From Fusobacterium sp. FSA-380-WT-3A (GTDB lineage Bacteria; Fusobacteriota; Fusobacteriia; Fusobacteriales; Fusobacteriaceae): a stretch of DNA of 64,000 nucleotides. Positions 45,519-54,110 of this stretch are shown here, piece by piece. The notes beneath the pieces are model-generated. The model saw nothing but the letters and a program-made list of their open reading frames with translations. It was not told the origin of the DNA and ran no database searches. The position numbers and the translations under genes were made by a program. Position 1 is the first letter of the stretch. Each line of letters opens with the position of its first letter. Location of the stretch: positions 1 to 64,000 of the forward strand of contig NZ_JABAFQ010000002.1 in assembly GCF_012843705.1 (NCBI RefSeq), in the 5' to 3' direction.

Positions 45519-46552
45519 TATTTTTTATCTCCATTCATAAGATTTTCTCTTTGAAATTGTAAATGTTCCTCATAAGTTTCTGTAAAATGATGAGCTCCTC
45601 CTCCAGAAGCTACAAAGAAATAATAAGGAGTATTTGCTGGATTAAAAGCAGCATCAATAGATAATTTATCAGGATTTCCTATTGGTCCTGGTGGAAGTCC
45701 TTTATATTTATATGTATTATATGGAGAATCTACCTCTAAATCTTTATAATACATTTTTCTTTTTGTATAATTATATAGATAATTTACTGTTGCATCTGAA
45801 GCTAAAGCCATATCTATTTTTAATCTATTATGAAATACAGAAGAAATTATAGGTTTCTCCTCTTTTTTTACTGCTTCTCTCTCTATTATTGAGGCTAGTA
45901 TAAGTTTATTATAAAAATCCTCTTTATTTGGATATTTTTCTGGTGGAAACTTCTCTAAAAATTCATTTAAGAATGCCTTTATAATTGTTTTTTCATTTGA
46001 ATTTTCTGGAATAAAATAAGTATCTGGATAGAAATATCCTTCAAAATTTCCATTTGGAGTTGGATATGGAAAATCTACATTTTTTAATTCTGTTATAAAT
46101 TTCTCTCTATCTATTCTCTTATCTTTTTCTAATTTATCTATTACTTCATTCACAGTTAATCCTTCTTGAATAGTTACAGAAAACATTTTATCTCTTCCTT
46201 CTTCTAGTAAATTAACTAATCCTATAACAGAATAATTTCCTTTTAATTGATAATATCCTGCTTTTATCTTTTTACCACCACTTTTAATTTTTAAATATCC
46301 TCTAAAATAATCTTTTTTCTCTGGATAAAGTTTTGTTAATATAGGTAATATTCTATCACCAGATTTTATCTCTACTATTTCATCATAATATTTTTTCTCT
46401 GTTAATTGATAAAATAAAAAACTTAAAACTATCAAAATTACACATATAAAGCTTGGAACTATAATTAATGGAAATTTAAAAAACTTTTTTATAGATTCAT
46501 TTTCTTTCAATTTATTAAAATTTTCTTTTATCTTATTTAAAATTTCTTTCAT
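45518..46552 (-). CDS. mltG: Endolytic murein transglycosylase MltG
   Basis: This 344-residue protein (YceG fold) has an N-terminal membrane helix (about 29-48), a LysM-like subdomain ('VTIQEGLTVNEVIDKLEKD') and the catalytic Glu in 'LILASIIEREAVKKEEKPIISSVFHNRL'. 'LASDATVNYLYNY', 'YNTYKYKGLPPGPIGNP' and 'FFVASGGGAHHFTETYEEH' complete the signature. It cuts nascent glycan strands and sets their length. ATG at 46552 with AGGAGA upstream is preferred over a longer frame that would begin inside the DEAD-box gene terminator. It leads the mltG-radical SAM-tilS-ftsH operon. Confidence 0.93.
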   Translation of the reverse strand: MKEILNKIKENFNKLKENESIKKFFKFPLIIVPSFICVILIVLSFLFYQLTEKKYYDEIVEIKSGDRILPILTKLYPEKKDYFRGYLKIKSGGKKIKAGYYQLKGNYSVIGLVNLLEEGRDKMFSVTIQEGLTVNEVIDKLEKDKRIDREKFITELKNVDFPYPTPNGNFEGYFYPDTYFIPENSNEKTIIKAFLNEFLEKFPPEKYPNKEDFYNKLILASIIEREAVKKEEKPIISSVFHNRLKIDMALASDATVNYLYNYTKRKMYYKDLEVDSPYNTYKYKGLPPGPIGNPDKLSIDAAFNPANTPYYFFVASGGGAHHFTETYEEHLQFQRENLMNGDKK

Positions 46553-46572
46553 ACATTCTCCTAAAAATAAAA

Positions 46573-46619
46573 TTATAAAAAACACTCCCTCAAATAATTT
46601 TCTTATTAAATAAGGGAGT
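46573..46619 (-). terminator. Terminator of the DEAD-box helicase gene
   Basis: Long hairpin with arms ACTCCCT (46584-46590) and its complement (46613-46619), extended by A/T pairs, then a T-rich tail on the minus strand, 11 bp past the stop codon at 46631. Confidence 0.75.
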
Positions 46620-46630
46620 AACATCTGTTA

Positions 46631-48385
46631 TTATTTTTTTGTACTACCTTCTGCTTTTTTCTTTCTAGTTTTTTTAGGTTTTTCACTAGAAGCAGAATCT
46701 TTGGAAGAGTTTTTCTTACTTATTATTTTCTTCTCTTCTACTTCTGATTTTGGCTTTCTTCCTCTTTTTTTAGGTGTTGCTTCTTCAGATTTTTCTTCTT
46801 CAGTAGTTTTTACTTTTGCTTTTTCTACTAAAGGCTTTCTTCCTTTTTTCTGTTTCTTAAATATATCTAAAATATATTCAGCTTCAGCAAAAGGAACATT
46901 CATAAATGAGAAGTTTTCATAAACTTCTACATTTTTTATTTTATCTCTATCAATCTTCGATTCTTTTGCAATTAAATCAACTATTTTCTTAGGAGTAATC
47001 TTATCTACTCTTCCTAAGGCTATAAACAATCTCGTTTTTCCTGTTTTATCAACAGTTGCTTCTTCAATTTCATTATAATTTGAACTATCTAAAACATCCT
47101 CATAGTTTATCTTTAAAAGAGAAGCTATTATTTCTTCTGGAGTTCCCTCTTTTAATAAATCTTTAGCCATTTCTACAAAATTATCTATATTTCCTTCTTG
47201 AATTTCAGTTTTTACACTTTCTTTTATTCTATATTTTCTTGAAATTATGACATCTTTTATTCCAGGAATTTTTTCTTTTCTAATATCTGTTTTAGTTATT
47301 CTTTTTATTTGAAGTAATCTTTTATATTCAGATGGAGTTATAAAAGTTATAGCAGTTCCTTCTTTTCCAGCTCTTCCTGTTCTTCCTATTCTATGAACAT
47401 AACTTTCTGCTTCTTGTGGAACTGAGTAGTTTACAACATGAGTTAAATCATTAACATCTATTCCTCTAGCTGCAACATCTGTAGCCACTAATATAGTAAG
47501 TTTTTTATCTTTAAATCTTTTTAAAGTAGTTTCTCTATAGTTTTGAGTTATATCTCCATGTAATTCTCCAGCATCATAACCTCTATCATTTAATTTTCCA
47601 GCTAGTTCATTTACATCATTTTTAGTTCTACAGAAAACTATTCCATAAAAATCAGGTTCTAAGTCTATAATTCTACATAGAGCTTCAAATTTATCTTTTT
47701 GTTTAACTTCAAAATAAATTTGGTCTGTTAAATTTGTTGTAAGCTCCTTTGTCTCAACTTTTAAAACTTCATAACCTGGTCTCATGTGATTTTCAGCTAT
47801 TTTTAAAATCTCTTTTGGCATTGTAGCTGAGAAAAATAACATTCTTTTGTTTGCTTTTGTATAACTTAATATTTTTTCAATATCCTCTATAAATCCCATA
47901 TTAAGCATCTCATCAGCTTCGTCAAGAATAAAATAATCTATTTCATCTAATTTTAAAAGTTTTCTATCTATTAAATCTAAAACTCTTCCTGGAGTTCCAA
48001 CAACTATATCTACACCTTTTTTTACCTGTCTAATTTGTAATTCTATAGATTGACCTCCATAAACAGGTACCACTTTTAAACTTCTTCCAAAAGCAAAAGA
48101 ATTTGTTTCTTCTGCCACTTGTATAGCTAATTCTCTTGTTGGAGCTAATATTATAGCTCTTATCTTTCCTGTACTTTTTTCTATTTTTTCAAGTATTGGT
48201 AAAGCAAAAGCTGCTGTTTTTCCTGTTCCTGTTTGAGCTTGCCCTATTACATCTTTTTCTCCTTTTAATAGAACAGGTATTGTTAACGATTGAATTGGAC
48301 TTGGTTCTTCAAATCCTTTTTTTGATAGAGCTTTTAAAGTTTTATCACTTAAACCAAGCTCTTTAAATTTTTCTAACTTACTCAT
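46631..48385 (-). CDS. DEAD-box ATP-dependent RNA helicase (CshA/DeaD type)
   Basis: This 584-residue helicase has Q motif 'FKELGLSDKTLKALSKKGFEEPSPIQ', Walker A 'AQTGTGKT', 'PTRELA', DEAD in 'YFILDEADEMLNMGF', 'SAT', 'VATDVAARGIDV' and 'HRIGRTGRAG'. A DbpA-type RNA-binding domain (about 445-520) follows, then a Lys/Arg-rich tail of about 60 residues with 'KKRGRKPKSE' AT-hook-like units. It should unwind structured RNA in ribosome assembly and mRNA decay, with cold-related expression in many bacteria. ATG at 48385 after GAGGAAG. It has its own promoter and terminator. Confidence 0.93.
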   Translation of the reverse strand: MSKLEKFKELGLSDKTLKALSKKGFEEPSPIQSLTIPVLLKGEKDVIGQAQTGTGKTAAFALPILEKIEKSTGKIRAIILAPTRELAIQVAEETNSFAFGRSLKVVPVYGGQSIELQIRQVKKGVDIVVGTPGRVLDLIDRKLLKLDEIDYFILDEADEMLNMGFIEDIEKILSYTKANKRMLFFSATMPKEILKIAENHMRPGYEVLKVETKELTTNLTDQIYFEVKQKDKFEALCRIIDLEPDFYGIVFCRTKNDVNELAGKLNDRGYDAGELHGDITQNYRETTLKRFKDKKLTILVATDVAARGIDVNDLTHVVNYSVPQEAESYVHRIGRTGRAGKEGTAITFITPSEYKRLLQIKRITKTDIRKEKIPGIKDVIISRKYRIKESVKTEIQEGNIDNFVEMAKDLLKEGTPEEIIASLLKINYEDVLDSSNYNEIEEATVDKTGKTRLFIALGRVDKITPKKIVDLIAKESKIDRDKIKNVEVYENFSFMNVPFAEAEYILDIFKKQKKGRKPLVEKAKVKTTEEEKSEEATPKKRGRKPKSEVEEKKIISKKNSSKDSASSEKPKKTRKKKAEGSTKK

Positions 48386-48442
48386 TTATCACTTCCTCAT
48401 TTATTTCAAAAAATTATAAACATTTTCATTTGTAACCTAATA

Positions 48443-48451
48443 ATTATATCA
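48443..48451 (-). promoter_or_regulatory. Extended -10 promoter of the DEAD-box helicase gene
   Basis: Minus-strand TGA-TATAAT 57 bp before the ATG, in the intergenic region after the orphan methylase. The -35 region is weak. The untranslated leader is about 50 bases. Confidence 0.5.
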
Positions 48452-48493
48452 TACTTTACTTTTTATTACTACAATTTATTTTTTATTCTTTTC

Positions 48494-50068
48494 TTAAATT
48501 CCATAACTATCAAAAAAATATTTTTCTATTTTTTCCTGAATCTCTTCAGAATAATTTCTTATTTGTTGTTTTACTAAATCTTCTATAAATTTTATTTCTT
48601 GAATATTATCAGGATAATATATAGGAACTTCTTTTAGTGGAGTTGTATAAAACTCCAAATTATAACCTTTAGATTTTCCATTTATTCTATACCATTTATA
48701 AAATATTTTAGAATTTAGATATCCTAACAAATAAAAAATATTTATATTTTTATCAATCACAGAAAGGTAATAAATGTCAGCACTCCCATAAAAGTCTTCA
48801 TTACTATAAGCAAAAATATTTGTTTTACATCTTTGTCTTACAACTATTTTTTCTCCTTTAAATATTTTTTCTTCTCTACCCCATTGAAGTTCCCACCAAT
48901 TTATCTTTCCACTTTTAACTTCTCTTCTTTCTTTTAATCTTTTTTGATAAATACTCAAATAATCTAAAAAGTTATTATCAACTTCTGTATCTGTATTTAC
49001 ATAAAATATCCAAAATTTATTTTCTTTTTTATGAGAATATTTATTTATATCTTTATTTTTATACAAAGGTTTTAAAATATCTTTGTATTCATCAGAATAC
49101 ATCTCTGTTATAAAGGCTCCATCATACCCAGAAATTATCCCTTGATTAATATTAACCAAATCTTTTAATCTATAATTTGATTTTTCTAAGATATTTTTTA
49201 TTATTTTTTTATTTTTAGGATTTAATAAAATTATATTTCCTTTTTCATCATATAACTCTTCATTAAAAATCTCAAATTTTTCTTGGATTAAATCTGTATT
49301 ATCTTTATTATTTTCTAATTCCTCTTCATCAAGATTAGAATTTTTTATAAAACATTTGGCTTTTTTTAAATTTTTTCTCCAAACAAATATAACATTATGT
49401 TGTCCATTTACATCTTTAAATACAGAAGTGTTAAAATTATTTAAATATCTATAGTTTCCCTCTTCTTTTAATTTATTTCTAAGTATAGTTCCACTATCAG
49501 CTTTTAACCAATAATTTGTAACTATATATGAAATTATTCCATTTTCTTCTAATATATCAATACCTTTTTCAATGAAAAAATATAAATAATCCATTTTACT
49601 TTGATAATATTTTTTTCCAAAATTTGTTTTTTTTATTTGAGAAAATAATTCTTTATTATTTTTTTCTCCTATATAAGGAGGATTTCCTAATACTAAATTA
49701 TATTTCTCATTTATCTCTGTAGTAAGACTATCTCCTAAATAAGTTTTTATTTCCCCAGATAAATTATATTTTTTCAAAATTTTTAAAATATTTTCTTTAT
49801 ATTCTTGTAAAGCTATTTCATCTAAATCGTATGCAGTTATCCAACTTTCTTTATATACATATGTTCCAAAAATTTTTTTCGAAAGTCTTATTAATTTTTC
49901 AAGAGCAACACAAAGAAGATTTCCAGTTCCACAAGAAAGGTCAGCAATTTTTAAATTATTTATCTTTTCTTTTGAATATTCTCTTTGAAAATATTCTCTA
50001 AATCCCTCTCTTGTTATTTCATTTGCATATTTATATGGAGTATAAATTTTATAATTAACTATTCCCAT
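48494..50068 (-). CDS. Orphan N6-adenine DNA methylase (Eco57I/TaqI type)
   Basis: This 524-residue protein has AdoMet motif I 'IADLSCGTGNLLCVALEKL' (about 42-60), 'ITAYDLDEIALQEYKENI', catalytic motif IV 'LVLGNPPYIGEKN' and 'GIDILEENGIISYIVTNYWLKAD'. A C-terminal region of about 250 residues follows, with 'DLVNINQGIISGYDGAFI' and 'LLGYLNSKIFYKWYR', resembling the TaqI-like specificity domain. It probably methylates adenine in a specific DNA site. No endonuclease gene is adjacent and no nuclease motif is seen, so it looks like a solitary methylase. Its ATG overlaps the murJ stop (TAATG), so it is translationally coupled to a cell-wall gene. That is an odd place for a mobile modification enzyme and suggests a stable, possibly regulatory role. 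Confidence 0.82.
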   Translation of the reverse strand: MGIVNYKIYTPYKYANEITREGFREYFQREYSKEKINNLKIADLSCGTGNLLCVALEKLIRLSKKIFGTYVYKESWITAYDLDEIALQEYKENILKILKKYNLSGEIKTYLGDSLTTEINEKYNLVLGNPPYIGEKNNKELFSQIKKTNFGKKYYQSKMDYLYFFIEKGIDILEENGIISYIVTNYWLKADSGTILRNKLKEEGNYRYLNNFNTSVFKDVNGQHNVIFVWRKNLKKAKCFIKNSNLDEEELENNKDNTDLIQEKFEIFNEELYDEKGNIILLNPKNKKIIKNILEKSNYRLKDLVNINQGIISGYDGAFITEMYSDEYKDILKPLYKNKDINKYSHKKENKFWIFYVNTDTEVDNNFLDYLSIYQKRLKERREVKSGKINWWELQWGREEKIFKGEKIVVRQRCKTNIFAYSNEDFYGSADIYYLSVIDKNINIFYLLGYLNSKIFYKWYRINGKSKGYNLEFYTTPLKEVPIYYPDNIQEIKFIEDLVKQQIRNYSEEIQEKIEKYFFDSYGI

Positions 50069-51528
50069 TAAAATACCTCTAATCTTTTTTTATAAATTGG
50101 ATAAGCCCATAATATTAAATATACAATAGAAAATACAACTAATTTTAAAATTATATTATTTATATAAAAACTACTTATAATTCCTATCATTGAAGCTACA
50201 ATAGTTTTTATTCCAAATATCCAAAGTCTATTTAAATTAAAATTAATATATTTCTTTCTAAAAGTATATAAAAGTAAAGTAAAATTAACTATAGCAGCTA
50301 TTGAAGTAGCTAAAGCTAATCCTTTATAAGCCATCGGTTTAATTAACATCATATTTAAAACTATATTTATAATTATTGCCATTATTGAAAATTTAACAGG
50401 GTCTTTACTATTTTTCATTCCATAAAAAGCTCTAGTAAGTACATGGATTGCATTATAAAAATAAAGTCCTACTGAATAGAAAAATAAAGCTTCACCTGTT
50501 ATCACTATGGCTCTTTCATTAAAGTTTCCATATCCAAATAAGAATTTTACTATCTCTTTAGAATAAAAACAAAATACAGCCATACATGGAACTATTAAAA
50601 ATAATAAAATATTTAATCCTTTTAATAGATTATCTTCCACACCTTTAAAATCTTTATCAACTATTTTTTTAGATAAAGTAGGATAAACAACTGTTGATAC
50701 AGATATCCCAAAAACACCTATTGGTAAAGTATAAAGTCTTGTAGCATTTTCAAGGGCTGATATTCCCCCAGCTTCCAAATACGAAGCAAAAAATTGGTCT
50801 ACTATAGTATTAAATTGTCTTGCTACTATTCCAACTAACATTGGAAGCATCATGTAAAATAATCTTTTTAAATACTTATCTTTCCAATAAATTTTTAAAC
50901 TATACCCTTTTGTTTTTCTTAAAAATTGTGGTATCTGTACTAATAGTTGTAATATTCCTCCTACTAAAACTCCATAAGCCATAGCTTTTATTCCATAAGT
51001 TTTTCCAAAATACATAGCTGAGCCTAATATTGCTATATTAAAAAATATAGCTGTAGAAGCTGGTACTACAAAAATTTTAAAATTATTAAGTATGGCTCCT
51101 AACATTCCAGCTATTGCTATTAAAATAAAATATGGTGACATTATCTCTAAAAGCTCTGCTGCTATATGTCTAGTTTCTGGAGAAAAACCATTAACTATTA
51201 AAGCTATTATCTCCTCAGAAAATACTATCATCAAAAGAGAAATTATAACAGAAAAAATAAAAATTATATTTAAAATTGAAAATATAAATTTTCTTCCCTC
51301 TTCCTCTCCCTCTTCTTTTATTTTTTCATTATATAAAGGAATAAAAGAAGTTCCTAAAGCTCCTTCTCCTAATAGTTGTCTAAAAAAGTTACTTATTTTA
51401 AAAGCACTAAAAAAAGCATCAGTTGCTGCTGTAGCTCCAAAATAATAAGCCACAACCATACTTCTTGCTAATCCTAATACTCTACTTATTAATGTGACCA
51501 CCATCACCAATATTCCACTCTTAAACAT
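50068..51528 (-). CDS. murJ: Lipid II flippase MurJ
   Basis: This 486-residue MOP-superfamily membrane protein has about 14 helices, beginning 'GILVMVVTLISRVLGLARSMVVAYYFGATAATDAFFSAFKISNFFRQLLGEGALGTSFIPLY'. This contains the MurJ signature with the essential Arg residues, and 'RLYTLPIGVFGISVSTVVYPTLSK' follows later. It flips the peptidoglycan precursor to the outer leaflet. ATG at 51528 after TGGAGG, 15 bp after scpA. It is part of the polA-whiA-ribF-scpA-murJ-methylase cluster. Confidence 0.94.
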   Translation of the reverse strand: MFKSGILVMVVTLISRVLGLARSMVVAYYFGATAATDAFFSAFKISNFFRQLLGEGALGTSFIPLYNEKIKEEGEEEGRKFIFSILNIIFIFSVIISLLMIVFSEEIIALIVNGFSPETRHIAAELLEIMSPYFILIAIAGMLGAILNNFKIFVVPASTAIFFNIAILGSAMYFGKTYGIKAMAYGVLVGGILQLLVQIPQFLRKTKGYSLKIYWKDKYLKRLFYMMLPMLVGIVARQFNTIVDQFFASYLEAGGISALENATRLYTLPIGVFGISVSTVVYPTLSKKIVDKDFKGVEDNLLKGLNILLFLIVPCMAVFCFYSKEIVKFLFGYGNFNERAIVITGEALFFYSVGLYFYNAIHVLTRAFYGMKNSKDPVKFSIMAIIINIVLNMMLIKPMAYKGLALATSIAAIVNFTLLLYTFRKKYINFNLNRLWIFGIKTIVASMIGIISSFYINNIILKLVVFSIVYLILWAYPIYKKRLEVF

Positions 51529-51543
51529 TGTACCTCCAAAAAA

Positions 51544-52290
51544 TTAGTCTATCCTTTTTATATATATTTCCTCATTTATTCTTAATATATCAATACTTCC
51601 CTCTTTATAAGTATCTAATATTGCCAAAAAAATATATACAAGATGCATTTTATTTTCAGCTCTTTGAAATATTTCCCCCAATGTTTTTATTCCATCATAA
51701 ACAAAAATTTTTAATTTTTCTATTTCATCTTCTAAAATATAGGTTCTTTCATATTTTATTTGCATTATTTCTGTATTTTGTTTTGATAAATATTTTTTAT
51801 AACTTTCATAAACATCATCTAAAGTCAAAGTATCTAAATTATATTCTTTAGAATCTACCTTTGTAATTTTTCTTCCCTCTTTTTTAGAATAGCTAATATT
51901 AAATTCATTTTCTAATTTAGCTACATCTTTTGTTACTTCTTTAAAAATCTTATATTCCTCTAGTCTTCTTTTTAATTCTTTTTCAGATTCTTTTTCTTTT
52001 TCAAAACTTAATATAGAATAAGCTTTTATTTCTAAAAGTTCAGTTGCTATTAGTACAAATTCAACTTTTATATCTAAATTATCTCTTTTACTTTCCTCTA
52101 ATATAGATAAATACTCATCTATAATTTGAGTTATCCTAATTTCAGAAATTTTCATTTTTTTCTTCTCAATTAGATATAGTAAAAGTTCAAGAGGGCCTTC
52201 AAAATTATCAAGCTTTAAAACTATGTCCTTATTTGATTCTATTTCTTTTTTATTTTCTATTTGAAAATTTTCTCCAGTTTTCAACATCAT
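51544..52290 (-). CDS. scpA: Segregation and condensation protein A
   Basis: This 248-residue kleisin has 'VLKLDNFEGPLELLLYLIEKKKMKISEIRITQIIDEYLSIL' near the N-terminus, 'FVLIATELLEIKAYSIL', and the C-terminal winged-helix part 'ENKMHLVYIFLAILDTYKEGSIDILRINEEIYIKRI'. It joins SMC and ScpB to compact chromosomes. The gene begins 41 bases inside ribF, with ATGATG at 52290-52285 after AAGGA. The first 23 residues precede the usual ScpA start and may be dispensable. scpB is not in this window. Confidence 0.92.
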   Translation of the reverse strand: MMLKTGENFQIENKKEIESNKDIVLKLDNFEGPLELLLYLIEKKKMKISEIRITQIIDEYLSILEESKRDNLDIKVEFVLIATELLEIKAYSILSFEKEKESEKELKRRLEEYKIFKEVTKDVAKLENEFNISYSKKEGRKITKVDSKEYNLDTLTLDDVYESYKKYLSKQNTEIMQIKYERTYILEDEIEKLKIFVYDGIKTLGEIFQRAENKMHLVYIFLAILDTYKEGSIDILRINEEIYIKRID

Positions 52291-53185
52291 TTTTTATTCC
52301 TTGTCTCAATTCTTCCATAGAGTTAAATTTTTTTTCTTCTCTTAAATGTTTTTCTAAACTAACATCTATTTTTTTCCCATATATTTCTCTATCAAAATCC
52401 AATATATGAACTTCTACACTTAATTCACCAGGTTTTAAAGTTGGATTTCTTCCAATATTTATAACTGCATTATATTTTTTTTCCTCTCCTTCTATTAAAA
52501 CAGTTCCTCCAAATATTCCAAAAGGTGGATATACTTTATTTACTATTTTTAAATTTGCTGTTGGAAAACCTAGAACTCTTCCTAATTTTTTTCCATGTTC
52601 CACAACTCCAGAAATGAAAAATGGTCTTCCTAGATATATATTTGCTTCTTCTATTTTTCCATCTAATATTAATTTTCTAATTAATGTAGAACTCAAAACT
52701 TTTCCTTTATAATCTATAGCTGGAATTTCATTTAATTTAATTCCCTTTGTAGGTAAAATTTCTCTTAAATACTCTACATTTCCACTCCCTCTTTCTGCAA
52801 AAGTATAATTAAATCCTACAAATATCTCCTTGGCTCCTAAATATTCTATTAAAAATTTATTTATAAATTCTTCTTTTGTTGTTTTAGCATATTCTTTATC
52901 AAAAGTTTGGAGAACAACATAATCTACACCCATTTCTTCTAATAATTTCAATTTTTCATCTATAGTATTTATTATTTTAGGAACTCTTTCTGGAGCTACA
53001 ATTTCTAATGGATGATTTAAAAAAGTGTAAACTACAGATATTCCATTATTCTTTCTAGCTTTCTCTATTGCTCCATTTATCAGAACTCTATGTCCCCTAT
53101 GAATTCCATCGAAAGTTCCTAAAGCAACATAGCTGTTTTTTAACCTTTCATTAGTATTTTGTATATCAATTATGATTTTCATCAA
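52250..53185 (-). CDS. ribF: Bifunctional riboflavin kinase / FAD synthetase
   Basis: This 311-residue protein has the N-terminal adenylyltransferase domain with 'YVALGTFDGIHRGHRVLINGAIEKA' (about 20-44) and 'FVGFNYTFAERGSGN'. The C-terminal kinase domain has 'GRVLGFPTANLKI', 'YPPFGIFGGTVLI' and 'VEVHILDFDREIYGKKI'. It makes FMN and then FAD. The start (ATGATG at 53185) lies 20 bases inside whiA and its 3' end overlaps scpA by 41 bases, so the three genes are tightly packed. Confidence 0.94.
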   Translation of the reverse strand: MMKIIIDIQNTNERLKNSYVALGTFDGIHRGHRVLINGAIEKARKNNGISVVYTFLNHPLEIVAPERVPKIINTIDEKLKLLEEMGVDYVVLQTFDKEYAKTTKEEFINKFLIEYLGAKEIFVGFNYTFAERGSGNVEYLREILPTKGIKLNEIPAIDYKGKVLSSTLIRKLILDGKIEEANIYLGRPFFISGVVEHGKKLGRVLGFPTANLKIVNKVYPPFGIFGGTVLIEGEEKKYNAVINIGRNPTLKPGELSVEVHILDFDREIYGKKIDVSLEKHLREEKKFNSMEELRQGIKNDVENWRKFSNRK

Positions 53186-54089
53186 AATCTCTCCCCTTGT
53201 TTTCCTCTAATAATTCATTATATATCTCTTCTATCCTTCTAAATCTATTTCTTATTCCTGACTTTGATATTCCTATCATATCTGCAAGCTCCTGTAAAGA
53301 ACTTTCAGGATTTTGTAATCTTAAAAAAGCTACTTCTTCCAAAACAGATGAAAGTTTATTTATTCCCATAACTTTTCCTATATAATTTATCATTTTTATC
53401 TGTTTAAGTCCTGTATTTAAGGCTTTAGTTTCATTAGCTACTTCCCAATTCATCTCTCTTATAGTTTTATTTTTTAAATCTTTCATCATAGTTATCTCTT
53501 CATATTTATAAAATTCTTTTATAGACCCAATCATAACTAATACATCCATTATATCTTCACAGTTTCTTAAATAAACTAAATTTTTATTTCTTTTTTTAGT
53601 TTTTGAAACTTTTTTTCCAAGATTTAATAATATTCTATATAGCTCTTCTGCCATCTCTTCATCATCTATAAAAAAGTCCATAGCATACTCTTTTTCTGGA
53701 GGTTTAACATAACCAGTTGACAAAAATAATCCTCTTACAAAACCAGCTACTCTTTCTTCATCTTCTTCTATTTTTTCTCCTCTAAATCCTTCTAACATTT
53801 TTATAAAATCACTATATCCATTTTGTTTTTCAATAGTGATTATATAAACTCTATGTTCGCCAAAATTCATACTTATAGAATATTTTACACTTAATTTTAA
53901 TTGTGTTACTTCTTTTAAAAGTCCATATACTCTATTTGCTAACTCTATACTTTCTAACTTAAATTCTATTTTATTAGGATGAATAGCATTTTTTACATCT
54001 AATATTCCTCGTAATTCTGCTATTTTTTCTTTGGTTGTGTATATTGATTTCTTTATTATTTCTGTTTTTACTTGAGAAGTATAAGACAT
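53166..54089 (-). CDS. whiA: DNA-binding protein WhiA
   Basis: This 307-residue protein has a LAGLIDADG-like N-terminal fold ('MSYTSQVKTEIIKKSIYTTKEKIAELRGIL', 'VAGFVRGLFLSTGYVKPPEKEYAMDFFIDDEEMAEELYRIL'). The C-terminal helix-turn-helix reads 'LQELADMIGISKSGIRNRFRRIEEI'. WhiA is known mainly from Gram-positive bacteria (sporulation in Streptomyces, cell division and nucleoid effects in Bacillus), so its presence beside polA, ribF and scpA in a diderm is notable. The usual yvcJ-yvcK-whiA partners are absent. ATG at 54089 after AAGGAGA. Confidence 0.9.
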   Translation of the reverse strand: MSYTSQVKTEIIKKSIYTTKEKIAELRGILDVKNAIHPNKIEFKLESIELANRVYGLLKEVTQLKLSVKYSISMNFGEHRVYIITIEKQNGYSDFIKMLEGFRGEKIEEDEERVAGFVRGLFLSTGYVKPPEKEYAMDFFIDDEEMAEELYRILLNLGKKVSKTKKRNKNLVYLRNCEDIMDVLVMIGSIKEFYKYEEITMMKDLKNKTIREMNWEVANETKALNTGLKQIKMINYIGKVMGINKLSSVLEEVAFLRLQNPESSLQELADMIGISKSGIRNRFRRIEEIYNELLEENKGRDFDENHN

Positions 54090-54110
54090 TTCACTCTCCT
54101 TTCCTCAAAA

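Noticed and set aside
46553-46624. Longer N-terminus of MltG starting at 46624
   Set aside because: It would begin within the terminator hairpin of the preceding gene, and a good ribosome site serves the ATG at 46552.
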